Assembly (NCBI GenBank): GCA_964528605.1 | Contig: CAZGSV010000013.1 | Location: 1 to 52,393, forward strand | From: CAZGSV01 sp964528605 | GTDB taxonomy: Bacteria; Armatimonadota; Zipacnadia; CAZGSV01 | DNA: 52,393 nucleotides | Direction of reading: 5' to 3' | Shown: in pieces, positions 17,065 to 26,166 of the stretch | Layout of the letters: each line of letters opens with the position of its first letter | How positions within the stretch are numbered: the stretch's first letter is position 1 | Made by a program: the position numbers and the translations under genes | The notes under the pieces: generated by a model | Databases searched by the model: none | Told to the model about the DNA's origin: nothing | What the model saw: the letters and a program-made list of their open reading frames with translations, nothing else

Positions 17065-17421
17065 CTAGCGCCCTCCCAGTTCCGCGGCTAGCCACTCCAG
17101 GTAATCCTCGCTGCCGGCGACGATGGCCACCGCCACTATCTCCGGCATCTCGTACGGATGCGCCTCTTTGATCGCCGCCTCCAGGTCTTCATACAGGCTG
17201 CGGCTCGTCTTGATGAGGCACAGCCACTCTTGCGCCGCCTCGATCTTGCCCTGCCACCGGTAGGTGCTGGCGATGGGCCCGACTATCTGCACGCAGCCCG
17301 CCAGCCTCTTCTCCACCAGCACCCTAGCCAGGTTCTCCGCGTCGGTCCTCTTCTCGGTCGTGGTGAAGACCTGAAGGTACTCCTCGGGCGCGCTGTCGCC
17401 CGCGAGCGGCGGCCCGGCCAT
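17065..17421 (-). CDS. cutA: Divalent-cation tolerance protein CutA
   Basis: Small cytosolic trimeric protein of the CutA1 family, 118 residues. Family features: LQVFTTTEKRTDAENLARVLVEKRLAGCVQIVG at the N-terminus, YRWQGKIEAAQEWLCLIKT in the middle, and HPYEMPEIVAVAI near the C-terminus. The ATG at 17421 overlaps the stop of the upstream DUF488 stub (TAATG), so coupling fixes the start. It was linked to copper tolerance in E. coli, but its general function is still unclear. About 10 extra residues precede the usual core start. Confidence 0.92.
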   Translation of the reverse strand: MAGPPLAGDSAPEEYLQVFTTTEKRTDAENLARVLVEKRLAGCVQIVGPIASTYRWQGKIEAAQEWLCLIKTSRSLYEDLEAAIKEAHPYEMPEIVAVAIVAGSEDYLEWLAAELGGR

Positions 17422-17585
17422 TAACCCTTGCGCCCCCTGAGAAACGCCTTGAGGACGATCTCCCTGAGCCGCAGGTCGAGAGCGGCTCGCTCCTTCGTCA
17501 GCCCTCGCGGCCACAGCCGCTCCACGAGCGCACGAAAGCCATCCTCTCTCGCTGGGGGTTCATACGCGCGCTCGAGTTTGATCAT
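17421..17585 (-). pseudogene. Truncated DUF488 gene (N-terminal 54 residues)
   Basis: The ATG at 17585 follows GGGGAGAGAGAAAG and begins IKLERAYEPPAREDGFRALVERLWPRGLTKERAALDL. This matches the N-terminus of DUF488 proteins, which are normally about 115-120 residues. The frame then departs from the family (RLREIVLKAFLRGRKG) and stops at a TAA overlapping the cutA ATG. The rest of the domain is absent, so this is a deletion remnant. It may be kept as a leader that couples translation into cutA. Confidence 0.7.
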
Positions 17586-17824
17586 CTTTCTCTCTCCCCT
17601 TCAGCGCAACGGCAGCGCCCAATATCAAAGGTCTGGCAACTCGGCGAGCAACTGCCGCGGCCAAGGACCCGCGTGTCACGCGGCGGGTTCCTCCAGCCGT
17701 CGGCCACGCCGCCAACTATGCCCGGCGTGCCGACGCCCGCGGCATGCCACCGGTAGCCTAGCCCGGCCCGGCCTTCGTTTCAAGTTCCCCGGAGCGCGCG
17801 CCTGCGCATGTCGCCGGAATCTAC

Positions 17825-18961
17825 CTACTCCAGGTTCTTCCGGAAGCGCCAGACGGCCGCGGTCAGGAGAATCGTGCCCAACCCGAGCAGCGGCAGCGCC
17901 TGCACCCACAGCAGCCCCGGCCCAGCGCCCCGCAGGAAGATGCCCCGGACGATCTCCAGGAAATACCGCAGCGGCAGCGCGTAGGTAATCACCTGCAGCG
18001 CCCGCGGCATGTTCGCTATCGGAAAGATGAATCCCGATAGCAGCACCATGGGCAGCAGGAAGAAGAACGCCGTCATCAGCGCCTGCTGCTGCGTGCGCGA
18101 GACCGTGGAAATGAGCAGGCCCATGCCCAGGGTGTTCATCAGGTACGGAATCGTCAGCACCAGCAGCAAGAAGAGGCTGCCGCGCAGAGGCACGTGGAAC
18201 CAGTAGCGCGCCAGCAGCACCACCAGCACCGCGTCCACAAAGCCAATGCCCACGAAGGGCAGCAGCTTGCCGACGATCAGTTCCCAGGGCCGCAGCGGGG
18301 TCACGATCAACTGCTCCAGCGTGCCCGCCTCCCGCTCGCGCGCTATCGCCAGCGAGGTCAGCACCGCCGTGACCACCATCAGGATCAACGCCAACACGCC
18401 CGGCACCATGTAGTCCACGCTGCGCAGTTCCGGGTTGAACCAAATGCGCGGACGCAACTCCACCGACGCCAGCGCGCGCGTTCCCGGCGCGAGCCTCGCT
18501 ATCCGACGTGGCATGTACTGGCGGCCGAACTGGTCTACCACGTTGCTCAGGTACCCGGAGCCCACGCCGGCGGTGTTGGAGTCGGAGGCGTCGAAGACGG
18601 CCTGCAACTGCGGGCGCGCGCCCGCCAGCAGGTCGCGCTGGAACCCCGGCGGGAACCAGACCACGACGCGGGCCTTCCTAGTATCCAGCAGCCGGTCCAA
18701 CTCCGCGGGCGACTCGCTCTCCGCCACCACGGTGAAGTACCCGCTGCCGACCATCCGCTGCACGACCTGGCGTGAGGCCTGCGAACGGTCAAGGTCGCAC
18801 ACCGCCGTGGCGAGGTTGTCCACATCGAAGGACACGGCGTAGCCGAAGACGAACAGCTGCAGTATGGGCGCGATGAAGATGATGCGGCCCATGGTAGGGT
18901 CGCGCCGCAGTTGCAGCAGTTCCTTGCGGATCATCCGGCGCAGCCGCAGCATCGCCCTCAT
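17825..18961 (-). CDS. ABC-2 type transporter permease (YbhR/YhhJ-like)
   Basis: Inner-membrane permease of an ABC-2 exporter, 378 residues. It has an N-terminal cytosolic RMIRKELLQLRRDPT, a first transmembrane helix (IIFIAPILQLFVFGYAV), and a large extracytoplasmic domain of about 150 residues. A cluster of five C-terminal helices follows, with the signature loop REREAGTLEQLIVTPLRPWELIVGK. The ATG at 18961 overlaps the stop of the previous permease (ATGA). Last gene of the five-gene exporter operon 23404-17825. Substrate unknown; relatives export drugs or lipophilic compounds. Confidence 0.9.
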   Translation of the reverse strand: MRAMLRLRRMIRKELLQLRRDPTMGRIIFIAPILQLFVFGYAVSFDVDNLATAVCDLDRSQASRQVVQRMVGSGYFTVVAESESPAELDRLLDTRKARVVVWFPPGFQRDLLAGARPQLQAVFDASDSNTAGVGSGYLSNVVDQFGRQYMPRRIARLAPGTRALASVELRPRIWFNPELRSVDYMVPGVLALILMVVTAVLTSLAIAREREAGTLEQLIVTPLRPWELIVGKLLPFVGIGFVDAVLVVLLARYWFHVPLRGSLFLLLVLTIPYLMNTLGMGLLISTVSRTQQQALMTAFFFLLPMVLLSGFIFPIANMPRALQVITYALPLRYFLEIVRGIFLRGAGPGLLWVQALPLLGLGTILLTAAVWRFRKNLE

Positions 18962-20082
18962 CGCCCCCGCCGCAGCGCCAGTCCGGCGGCCGCGGGAATG
19001 ATGATGGCGAAGCCCACTAGGATGAGCACCGGCTCCCACAAACGGTCGAGCCCGATGCCCAGCAGGTAGATGCCCCGCACGACGATCATGTAATGACGGG
19101 CCGGCAGCAGTTCCGAGATGACGCGCAGAATCAGCGGCATCCGCTCCACCGGAAAGACGAAGCCTGTGAGCAACACCGCGGGCAGGAACGTCAGCAGGAA
19201 GGCGGCGAAGATCGCGATCTGCTGCGAGCGCGTAACGGCGGAGATGAGCAAGCCGGTCCCCAGCGCCGAGAACAGAAACAGGCCGGTCAGCGCCAACAAT
19301 AGCGCCGGGCTGCCGCGAATGGGAACCCGGAAGACGATCTGCCCTACCAGTACCGCCAGCATCACCGCCGCGAACGCTATCCCCACGTATGGCACCATCT
19401 TGCCGACCACCAGTTCCGTTCCGCCCAGCGGGGACAGGCGCAGGCGCGCCAGCGTGCCCTGTTCGCGCTCGCGCACGATGGTCACCGACGTCAGCAGCGC
19501 GCTCAGCATCATCAGCACGATGACGATGAGCCCGGGCAGCACGAAGTTGGTGCTGCGCAGTTCCGGGTTGTACCAGTAGCGAATGCGTAGGTCTATGGGC
19601 GCGAGCAGCGAGGGGCTGCTAAGCGCCAGCCTCTCCGCCAGGTAGCGACCCGCGAAGGTGCGCACTATCCCCGAGGCGTACCCCAGCGTCAGGATGGCCG
19701 TGTTCGAGTCCGAGCCGTCGGTGATGAGTTGCACGGTTGGCGTCCGTCCCGCGCGCAGGTCGGCCTCGAAAGAAGCCGGTATCCACAAAACCGAGCGCAC
19801 CCGCGCTTCCTCGAGTAGACCGTCGGCCTCTGCCGGCGATTCCAGCACGCGCCTCACCCTGAAGTAGCCGCCAGCCTCAAAGGAGGTGACCACCGCGCGG
19901 CTGAGGGGTGAATGGTCCGCGTCGTAGACCGCTAGCGGGACGTTGCGCACGTCCAGATTCACCCCGTAGCCGTACAGGATGATCATTAGGGGGGGCATGA
20001 GAATGGCCACGACCAGCGCGCGCGGATCGTGAAGTATCTGCAGGAGTTCCTTGCGCGCAACGGCGGAGACGCGGCGCAGCAT
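18958..20082 (-). CDS. ABC-2 type transporter permease (YbhS-like)
   Basis: Second permease subunit, 374 residues, and clearly a paralogue of its downstream neighbour (same order: RKELLQILHDPRALVVAILMPPLMIILYGYGV, extracytoplasmic domain, REREQGTLARLRLSPLGGTELVVGK, five terminal helices). The two permeases probably form a heterodimer. The start lies 3 bp after the stop of the upstream ATPase gene, and the end overlaps the next permease by 4 bp, typical of subunits made in fixed ratio. Confidence 0.9.
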   Translation of the reverse strand: MLRRVSAVARKELLQILHDPRALVVAILMPPLMIILYGYGVNLDVRNVPLAVYDADHSPLSRAVVTSFEAGGYFRVRRVLESPAEADGLLEEARVRSVLWIPASFEADLRAGRTPTVQLITDGSDSNTAILTLGYASGIVRTFAGRYLAERLALSSPSLLAPIDLRIRYWYNPELRSTNFVLPGLIVIVLMMLSALLTSVTIVREREQGTLARLRLSPLGGTELVVGKMVPYVGIAFAAVMLAVLVGQIVFRVPIRGSPALLLALTGLFLFSALGTGLLISAVTRSQQIAIFAAFLLTFLPAVLLTGFVFPVERMPLILRVISELLPARHYMIVVRGIYLLGIGLDRLWEPVLILVGFAIIIPAAAGLALRRGR

Positions 20083-20084
20083 CG

Positions 20085-21017
20085 CTAGTCGCCCGCCTCG
20101 TCCGTCGCGCGCACCAGGCTGATGAAGAGGTCCTCCAGCGTCGGTGGCAGCAACTCGGGCTCGCCGGCGGCAATGCCCTTGGTGCGCAACGCCTCCGCGA
20201 GCGCGTTTGCGGTCGTCTCAGAAGCGAGCCGCGCGTGAAGCGTGCTCCCGAAGATGGCGACCTCCTCGACGAACGGGAGCGCCTGCGCCGCCGCCAGCGC
20301 CGCGGGTAAGGGGCTGCACCCCAGTTGCACGATGGGCGGAATGCCGCTGTTCGCGCGCAGTTCCTCGGGCCCGCCCATCGCGATCAAGCGGCCTCGGTGT
20401 ATCAGCGCCAGGCGGTCGCAGCGTTCCGCCTCGTCGAGCTGATGCGTGGTCAGCAGAATCGTCATCCCTTGGCTCGCCAGGTCGTGCGCGATGTCCCAGA
20501 TGCGCTGGCGCACCACTGGGTCCACGCCCGAGGTGGGCTCGTCGAGGAACAGCACGCGCGGCCGGTGCATGATGGCGCACGCGAGGGCAACGCGCTGCCG
20601 CCAGGCGCCGGAGAGCGCCGCCGCGGGCGCGTTGCCGACCTCCGCCAGGCCCGCTATCTCCGCCGCCCAGTCGCGCCGCTCGCGGAAGAGCGCGCCGCTC
20701 AGCCCGTAGATGCCCCCGTAGAACTCGAGGTTGTCGGACACCCTCAGGTCGAGATAGAGCGAGAACTGCTGCGACATGTAGCCGATGTTGGCGCGCACCT
20801 GGTCAGACTGCGTCGCGACGTCGAAGCCGGCGACTGTCGCGGCGCCCGCGGTCGGCACCAGCAGCCCGCACAGCATCCGAATGGTGGTGGACTTGCCCGC
20901 GCCGTTCGGGCCCAGGAACCCGAACACCTCGCCGGTGGCAATCTCGAAAGACACCTCGTCCACGGCGGTGAAGTCGCCGAAACATTTGCTCAGTCGCTCG
21001 GCGACTACTTCAGCCAT
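20085..21017 (-). CDS. ABC transporter ATP-binding protein with altered signature motif
   Basis: Cytosolic ATPase subunit of the exporter, 310 residues. Walker A is GPNGAGKST, the Q-loop region is YMSQQFSLYLDL, Walker B is RVLFLDEPTSGVDP and the H-loop is LLTTHQLDEAE. The signature is LSGAWRQR where LSGGxxQR is usual, so the second glycine is replaced by alanine. The C-terminal extension of about 80 residues with PTLEDLFISL resembles the ends of YbhF/CcmA-like drug-exporter ATPases. It overlaps the upstream ATPase gene by 8 bp. In E. coli YbhF both ATPase halves are one protein; here they are two genes. Confidence 0.92.
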   Translation of the reverse strand: MAEVVAERLSKCFGDFTAVDEVSFEIATGEVFGFLGPNGAGKSTTIRMLCGLLVPTAGAATVAGFDVATQSDQVRANIGYMSQQFSLYLDLRVSDNLEFYGGIYGLSGALFRERRDWAAEIAGLAEVGNAPAAALSGAWRQRVALACAIMHRPRVLFLDEPTSGVDPVVRQRIWDIAHDLASQGMTILLTTHQLDEAERCDRLALIHRGRLIAMGGPEELRANSGIPPIVQLGCSPLPAALAAAQALPFVEEVAIFGSTLHARLASETTANALAEALRTKGIAAGEPELLPPTLEDLFISLVRATDEAGD

Positions 21018-21984
21018 CGCTCTGTGCGGCCGCGCCGCGCGTTATCAGAGAAGCGAGCGCCTCTTCCAGCGTCGGGGCGACCTGCCGCAGCGAAGCCGAG
21101 GAGTACTCCGAGCTGGCGATCCACTCCTCTACCCTTCGCGCGCACTGCGCGTCGCGACACACGACCCGCAACCGCCCCCCGAGCAGGTTGACGCGATCCA
21201 GCCCCGGCAGAGAGACCAGATCCTCGCGCGCCCGGCGCGCGGGCAGATCGCTGATCTCCCACACTTCCCCCGCCATCCCGGTGCGGAACTCACCTGGCGG
21301 GGCGACGCGCAGCAGCCTGCCGGAATGGAGAAACGCGATGCGCGAGCAACGCTCGGCGTCCTCGAAGGTCGAGGTCGCCACCAGCAGCGTCGCGCCCTGC
21401 GCGATGAGGGAGTAGAGGATGTTCCAGATGTCGCGGCGCGATATGGGGTCCACGCCCGACGAGGGTTCGTCCAGTAGCAGGACGCTCGGCTGGTGCAGCA
21501 GCGTCACCGCCAGCGCCGCCTTCTGCCGCATGCCGCCGGAGAGATTCCGCACCAGACGCCCCTCGAAAGGCGCCAGCCCGGTGAGTTCGAGCAGTCGCTG
21601 CGCCCGCTCCCGATACTCCCGCAGCGGGAGGCGGTACAAGTCCGCGAAGAAGTGGAAGTTCTGGCCGAGAGTCAGGTCGCGGTAAAGGCTCAGTGCCCCC
21701 GCGGCGTAGCCGATGGAGGTCGCCAGGGCCTTCGGCCTGCGGGCAACGTCAATCCCCGCGACGGTCACCTGCCCCTCGTCCGGGGGAATGAGTCCCGCCA
21801 GCACACCCATCAGCGTCGTCTTGCCGGAACCATCCGCCCCCACGATGCCGAACAGTTCGCCCCGCTCGACCGAGAACGAGATATCCTCGAGCGCGACGAC
21901 GCCCCGGTAGCGCTTGGTCAGATGCTCGACCTGAACCTCGGGGGGGGAGGCCGCTCCGTTATCGGGATGCGCGGGCGCCGCCAT
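21010..21984 (-). CDS. ABC transporter ATP-binding protein
   Basis: Second ATPase subunit, 324 residues. Walker A is GADGSGKTT, the signature is the intact LSGGMRQK, Walker B is SVLLLDEPSSGVDP, and the H-loop position is VATSTFEDAE, with serine in place of the usual histidine. The two ATPases are thus complementary: this one has a good signature but an altered H-loop, while its partner has a normal H-loop but an altered signature. That suits an asymmetric heterodimer with one strong ATP site. The C-terminal PTLEEALASLI matches its partner. The start overlaps the membrane fusion gene by 26 bp. Confidence 0.92.
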   Translation of the reverse strand: MAAPAHPDNGAASPPEVQVEHLTKRYRGVVALEDISFSVERGELFGIVGADGSGKTTLMGVLAGLIPPDEGQVTVAGIDVARRPKALATSIGYAAGALSLYRDLTLGQNFHFFADLYRLPLREYRERAQRLLELTGLAPFEGRLVRNLSGGMRQKAALAVTLLHQPSVLLLDEPSSGVDPISRRDIWNILYSLIAQGATLLVATSTFEDAERCSRIAFLHSGRLLRVAPPGEFRTGMAGEVWEISDLPARRAREDLVSLPGLDRVNLLGGRLRVVCRDAQCARRVEEWIASSEYSSASLRQVAPTLEEALASLITRGAAAQSDG

Positions 21985-23404
21985 TGTCCATTGCTCCCGC
22001 CCGAATCTGCAGATGCGCCTCCGCGGGCATGCCCGGCTTCAGGCGGCGGTCGGGCTCGTCTATGGCGATCTTCACGCCGAAGACCAACTTCGCCCGCTCC
22101 TCCCGCGATTGCGCGCTGCGTGGGGTGAACTCCGCCTCCTCGGCCGTGGTGATAACGTGCCCGCGGAAGGTGCGGCCCTCGATGCCGTCCACGGACACCG
22201 TTGCCGGCTGCCCGACGTAAACCAGCGCCAACTGATCCAGAGGCAAGTAGATGCGCAACCAGGGGTGGCTGACGTCGCCCAAGGTGACGAGGGTCTGTCC
22301 GGGCAGCACTGTCTCCCCCGGCTCCGCCACCTTGGTCAGCACGACTGCATCGCACGGGGCGGCCACGGTCGCCTGCGCCAGACGGCTGGCCGCCTGCTGC
22401 ACGGCGGCGGTGGCCTGATCAACCTGGCCCACGGCCGCCTGAATGCGTTCTTTGGTCGCGCCTGCCACCAGCAGGTCTAGCGCGGCCTCCAGCGCCCGCA
22501 CGCGCGCTTTGGTGGCGTCGAACTGCGTTTGCGCTGCCTCCAGTTGTTGGCGCGCGGCCAGGCGGTCGTCGTAGCGCTCTCTGGCCAGGCGCAGCGCCTG
22601 CTCCGCTCCGGCTAGTTGCGCCTCCGCCTGGTCGAGGGCGGCGCGCGCCTGCCTTCGCTGCTCTTGGGTCGCGCCCGCGCGCGCCTCATCCAGTGCGGCC
22701 TTCGCGGCGTCGCGGGCTCCTCGAGCGACCTTGGCCGCCGTCACCGCGGCGTCCCGGTCCTTCCCCGCAAGGGCGCCCTGAGCGTACAGCGCCTCGGCGC
22801 GGGCCAGGTCGGACTCCGCCTTCTCCAGGGCAGCCTCGGCCTGCGCCAGGTTGGCCGACAACTGCTCGATGCGCTCGGCGCGCACGCCGACCTCAATCTC
22901 CGCCCAGCGCGCCTTGGCCTGGTCGCGCGCCGCGAGGGCGGTTTGGTGCTGGGCCTTAGCCGCCTCCAATGCGGCCTCGAGGTCTGTGGTCTTGGCGTAG
23001 TTCTCTCTGGCCAGATCGAGAGCCTTGCGCGCCCCCTCGTGCGTCGTCTTCGCTTCTGCGAGCGCCGCCCGCGCCTGGCGAATCTGCTCCTCTCGGGAGC
23101 CCGCTAACAGTTCCGCCAGATTCGCTTGGGCTGACCTGTGCGCTCCCCTGGCCTGCTCGACCGCCGGCGCCAAGGTCGAGGTATCGAGGCTGGCGAGCAC
23201 CTGGCCCGCCTTCACCACGTCGCCCTCGTCCACTGTGAGTTCCAGAATCTGGCCGCCGACCTCGGAGGAGACGTTCACCTCCGTTGCCTCAATGGTGCCG
23301 TTGCCGAAGATGTCCGTGGGCTTGGGCCTGGGGCGGAGCACGTACCAGGCTGCGAGCCCTGCAGCGACTAGGAGCACCGCTACCATCGGCAGACGACGTT
23401 TCAC
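21959..23404 (-). CDS. HlyD-family membrane fusion protein (YbhG-like)
   Basis: Periplasmic adaptor of the exporter, 481 residues, anchored by an N-terminal helix (LPMVAVLLVAAGLAAWYVL). A lipoyl half-motif (EVGGQILELTVDEGDVVKAGQVLASLDTS) is followed by an unusually long Ala/Glu/Gln-rich coiled-coil hairpin of about 250 residues, then APCDAVVLTKVAEPGETVLPGQTLVTLGD. A beta-barrel region ends near AEAHLQIRAG. The GTG start follows AGGTGAAGG. It heads the operon; the long hairpin suggests contact with an outer-membrane channel, implying a diderm envelope. Confidence 0.92.
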   Translation of the reverse strand: MKRRLPMVAVLLVAAGLAAWYVLRPRPKPTDIFGNGTIEATEVNVSSEVGGQILELTVDEGDVVKAGQVLASLDTSTLAPAVEQARGAHRSAQANLAELLAGSREEQIRQARAALAEAKTTHEGARKALDLARENYAKTTDLEAALEAAKAQHQTALAARDQAKARWAEIEVGVRAERIEQLSANLAQAEAALEKAESDLARAEALYAQGALAGKDRDAAVTAAKVARGARDAAKAALDEARAGATQEQRRQARAALDQAEAQLAGAEQALRLARERYDDRLAARQQLEAAQTQFDATKARVRALEAALDLLVAGATKERIQAAVGQVDQATAAVQQAASRLAQATVAAPCDAVVLTKVAEPGETVLPGQTLVTLGDVSHPWLRIYLPLDQLALVYVGQPATVSVDGIEGRTFRGHVITTAEEAEFTPRSAQSREERAKLVFGVKIAIDEPDRRLKPGMPAEAHLQIRAGAMDNGGARASR

Positions 23405-23569
23405 GTGCCTTCACCTGCGAGCGCCGGCCAGCCGCGGCGGGATACGCTGAGGGGAGAATAGGTTGCCCATCGGTGGAGCGTCAAGGACACCCTTCACTCG
23501 CTACGCGGAGCCGAGTTGCCTCGCCAAGTGCTCGTGCCTTAAGTTGACGCTCGCAGGAGGCGGGAGCCG

Positions 23570-24928
23570 ATGAAGATGACCTCGGTAGCGTTGTGCTGCT
23601 TTGCTCTGGTCGTTGCCGTTGGGCTTGCCGCGTGGGGCGATGGCCCCGAGCCATTGCGTCCGCCCGACGGCGAGCCACTGATAATGGCCTACTACTTCGG
23701 CCACTGGTGGGAGCCCTGGAAGAGCGATGACGCGGCGGTGCTGGCGGACCTCATGCGCCTGCGGCAGATGGGCATCAACGCCATCGGCGTGGACCACGAG
23801 GCGAGCCAGGCCATGGACCGCGACTACTTCTGGCTCGATCGCGAGCACCGGCTCGCCAAGGCGGCCGGCGTCGCCATACTGCCTTGGCTCAGCCCGAAGA
23901 CTTGGGCTGACATGACGAGCGACGGCCGGCGCGAGTGGACCAGGCAGCGCTGGGGCACGGCCGTGGGCCTCGAGACCAACTGGGACGGCCAGCCCACCGT
24001 CCTTCCCTACGCGCCCGGAACCATAGACGTGGGCGTCGCCTACACCAGCGAGTATCTGGAACGTTACCTCGACAGTGGCGCCCTCCTGCGCGTGCTCTGG
24101 GGCGGCAAACCTCGGCCGGTGGTGGCTCTCACCGTAGAAGCCGCCTGGCCCGACATGGGCGGCACCGGGCCGGAGAGCGCCTTCCATTTCAGCCGCTGGC
24201 TGCGCGACAAGTACCAGGGAGACATAGAGCGGCTCAACCAGGCCTGGGGCACGCAGTACTCCGGCTTCTTCGCTGTGGACCCGCGCGACAAGGCGGCCTT
24301 CGACTACGACGGCTACGTGGCGGCGGGAGCGCCGGGGCTGTATGCCGAGTCCTCACCTGGCAAGTGGCAAGCGGTCGCGGATCACATCGAGTTCCGCGCG
24401 CGCATTACCTCCGACGCGCTGGCGGCCATGAAGGAGAGGCTGCGGGCGCGCTATCCGGACCTGCTTGTGCTCGCCGAACTTCCCTATCAGTTCGGCTCCC
24501 TGCACCCGCACGCCATCGGCTACGCGGCCTACAACGCCGCGGTCCCCGCCATGGTGGACTACGCGGACATCATTCTGCTGCGCACCACCGGCGACCTCGA
24601 CGAGCGCGAGCAGCAGTTGGTCCTCGACTACATTCAGCGCACGGGCAAGCCGGTTATCACCGCCCACCGCATATCGCCGGGTCAGGGCCCGGGCGCGGCC
24701 GCCGGCAGCGACGAGGAGGTCGCGGAGCGTTACGCGCGGCAGGCAGCCACCTATTGCAGCGGGCTTGGGTACTACAGTTGGAACGAGATGGTTGACGTGC
24801 ACGCGGTCGCCGACCCGCCGGGCTGGACCGGCGGCAGCGTGACGGTGAGCGAGGAGCAGTCCGCCCGCCTGCAGGAGCGCATGCGGCGCATCAACGAGCG
24901 CTACCTGGCGCTGTGCGGAAGCCAGTGA
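23570..24928 (+). CDS. Secreted glycoside-hydrolase-like (GH42/GH-A-like barrel) protein
   Basis: 452 residues with a clean signal peptide (VALCCFALVVAVGLAAWGDG) and a strong AGGAGG site before the ATG. The body looks like a TIM barrel: LIMAYYFGHWWEPWKSDD, GINAIGVDHEASQ, GVAILPWLSPKTWADM, RPVVALTVEAAWPDMGG. The segment FSRWLRDKYQGDIERLNQAWGTQYSGF is the LNxAWGTxY pattern seen in GH42/GH-A beta-galactosidase-like proteins. LVLAELPYQFGS and GLGYYSWNEMVDVHA follow. Catalytic residues cannot be assigned with confidence. It is divergent from the exporter operon and followed by other unassigned carbohydrate-type genes. Confidence 0.68.
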   Translation: MKMTSVALCCFALVVAVGLAAWGDGPEPLRPPDGEPLIMAYYFGHWWEPWKSDDAAVLADLMRLRQMGINAIGVDHEASQAMDRDYFWLDREHRLAKAAGVAILPWLSPKTWADMTSDGRREWTRQRWGTAVGLETNWDGQPTVLPYAPGTIDVGVAYTSEYLERYLDSGALLRVLWGGKPRPVVALTVEAAWPDMGGTGPESAFHFSRWLRDKYQGDIERLNQAWGTQYSGFFAVDPRDKAAFDYDGYVAAGAPGLYAESSPGKWQAVADHIEFRARITSDALAAMKERLRARYPDLLVLAELPYQFGSLHPHAIGYAAYNAAVPAMVDYADIILLRTTGDLDEREQQLVLDYIQRTGKPVITAHRISPGQGPGAAAGSDEEVAERYARQAATYCSGLGYYSWNEMVDVHAVADPPGWTGGSVTVSEEQSARLQERMRRINERYLALCGSQ

Positions 24929-25008
24929 CTGCCGTCCGCGGCAGACCGCGCGCGCCCGTCTCCGCGTCGCCTCGTATCGGCGGCGGATTGTGACAGAGGA
25001 GCGATCAC

Positions 25009-26106
25009 ATGGAGCGCGCATTGTGGCTCTGGTACCAGAACCTGATGCGGACGGACGCCAAGAGTGCCGACTGGAAGTCGTTCATTGACTTTGCTCACGA
25101 ATGGAGAATCACCACCGTCATCATCTGGTTCCCTCACGCCTACCTCGAGCGCATGGACGCGAACTGGCGCTGGCCGCCTCGCAAGGGCGCATTCGGCCAC
25201 CTGGGCAAAGAGATCGTGGCCTGCGCACACCAGAAGTCCCTCAAGGCCGTCTTCGGCTTCGCCCTCAATGGGTACGACACCGGGCAGATGATCCTGGCGG
25301 CGGATCCGGCCCTGGCCGCGACCGTGCCGCCGCATCTGCAAGACACCGAGAAAGGGAAAGTCGCGCGAGACGCCGTCTTCTGCCCCTCCAAGGGGTCTTC
25401 GCGCGAGATGCTCGAGGAACTGCTGCTCATCGTTGTTGATGAGGTAGGTGTGGACGGCCTCAACTTCGAGTGCGGCGAAGTGGACTACGTGACCTGCCAC
25501 TGCCCGGTCTGCCTGGAGCGCTTCCAGAGCAGCGGCGAAGGCGAGACGGAAGGCAAGTCCAGCCTTTGGGTGCTCGAGCAACTGAACCCCGCCGTGGCTT
25601 TCCTCCAGCGAGAGCGCCCCGGCCTGCTCCTGTCCACGCAGCACATCTATGAACAGGTGACCGACCCGCACCAGTTGAACCGCGAGATCGCCCCGCAGTG
25701 CACGGTCCTCTGGTGCGGCTACGGCACCTTCCCCGACCTGGAGGTTTGCAGGCAGTTCTCCGCGGAGCGCGACAACGTCGGTTACCTCATGCGCCTGCAC
25801 GGCTTGGTGGACGTCTCCTTCGATCACCTGCGCGCCCTCGCGCAAGTGACCAAGAACCTAGCGGCGCTCAAGCCGAAGTTGCTCTACGGCCGCGCCTGGA
25901 TTCCTCGCGGCTGGAATGCCGCCAAGTGCGCCGTGTTTGCCGAGACCGCCCGCAAGCCCTTCGCGACCGCCGCCGACCTAGAGGCCCTCATCAGGCGAGT
26001 CCAGTTGCAGTATCAACTCGAGGAGGGAGCCGCGGACCCCGGGGCCGTCCCGCCGGGCGACTACAACGCCATTCCGGGCGAATGGGGCCAGAGCCAGACG
26101 GTGTAA
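25009..26106 (+). CDS. Putative TIM-barrel glycoside-hydrolase-like protein, cytosolic
   Basis: 365 residues without a signal peptide; the ATG follows GAGGAGCGATCAC. Features: ALWLWYQNLMRTDAKSADWKS at the start, WRITTVIIWFPHAYLERMD, LKAVFGFALNGYDTG, VGVDGLNFECGEVDYVTCHCPVCLERF and LLLSTQHIYEQ. The FECGE then CHCPVC arrangement (acidic residues followed by a CxCxxC loop) resembles a motif in putative glycosyl hydrolases and in the 1342-3225 protein, where LEESAEALCFCARC fills the same place. The end (PPGDYNAIPGEWGQ) is unstructured. Specific function unknown. It lies 80 bp after the previous gene, probably in one operon. Confidence 0.6.
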   Translation: MERALWLWYQNLMRTDAKSADWKSFIDFAHEWRITTVIIWFPHAYLERMDANWRWPPRKGAFGHLGKEIVACAHQKSLKAVFGFALNGYDTGQMILAADPALAATVPPHLQDTEKGKVARDAVFCPSKGSSREMLEELLLIVVDEVGVDGLNFECGEVDYVTCHCPVCLERFQSSGEGETEGKSSLWVLEQLNPAVAFLQRERPGLLLSTQHIYEQVTDPHQLNREIAPQCTVLWCGYGTFPDLEVCRQFSAERDNVGYLMRLHGLVDVSFDHLRALAQVTKNLAALKPKLLYGRAWIPRGWNAAKCAVFAETARKPFATAADLEALIRRVQLQYQLEEGAADPGAVPPGDYNAIPGEWGQSQTV

Positions 26107-26166
26107 CCTCTTGCCGTGAACTCCCGTGGCGCGCGGTTCGGTTGCCATACTGGGTCAAAGGTGACC

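Noticed and set aside
17428..17988. Rightward ORF of 186 codons before the ABC permeases
   Set aside because: Antisense to the DUF488 stub and permease end, Arg/Ala/Ser-rich with no start signal.
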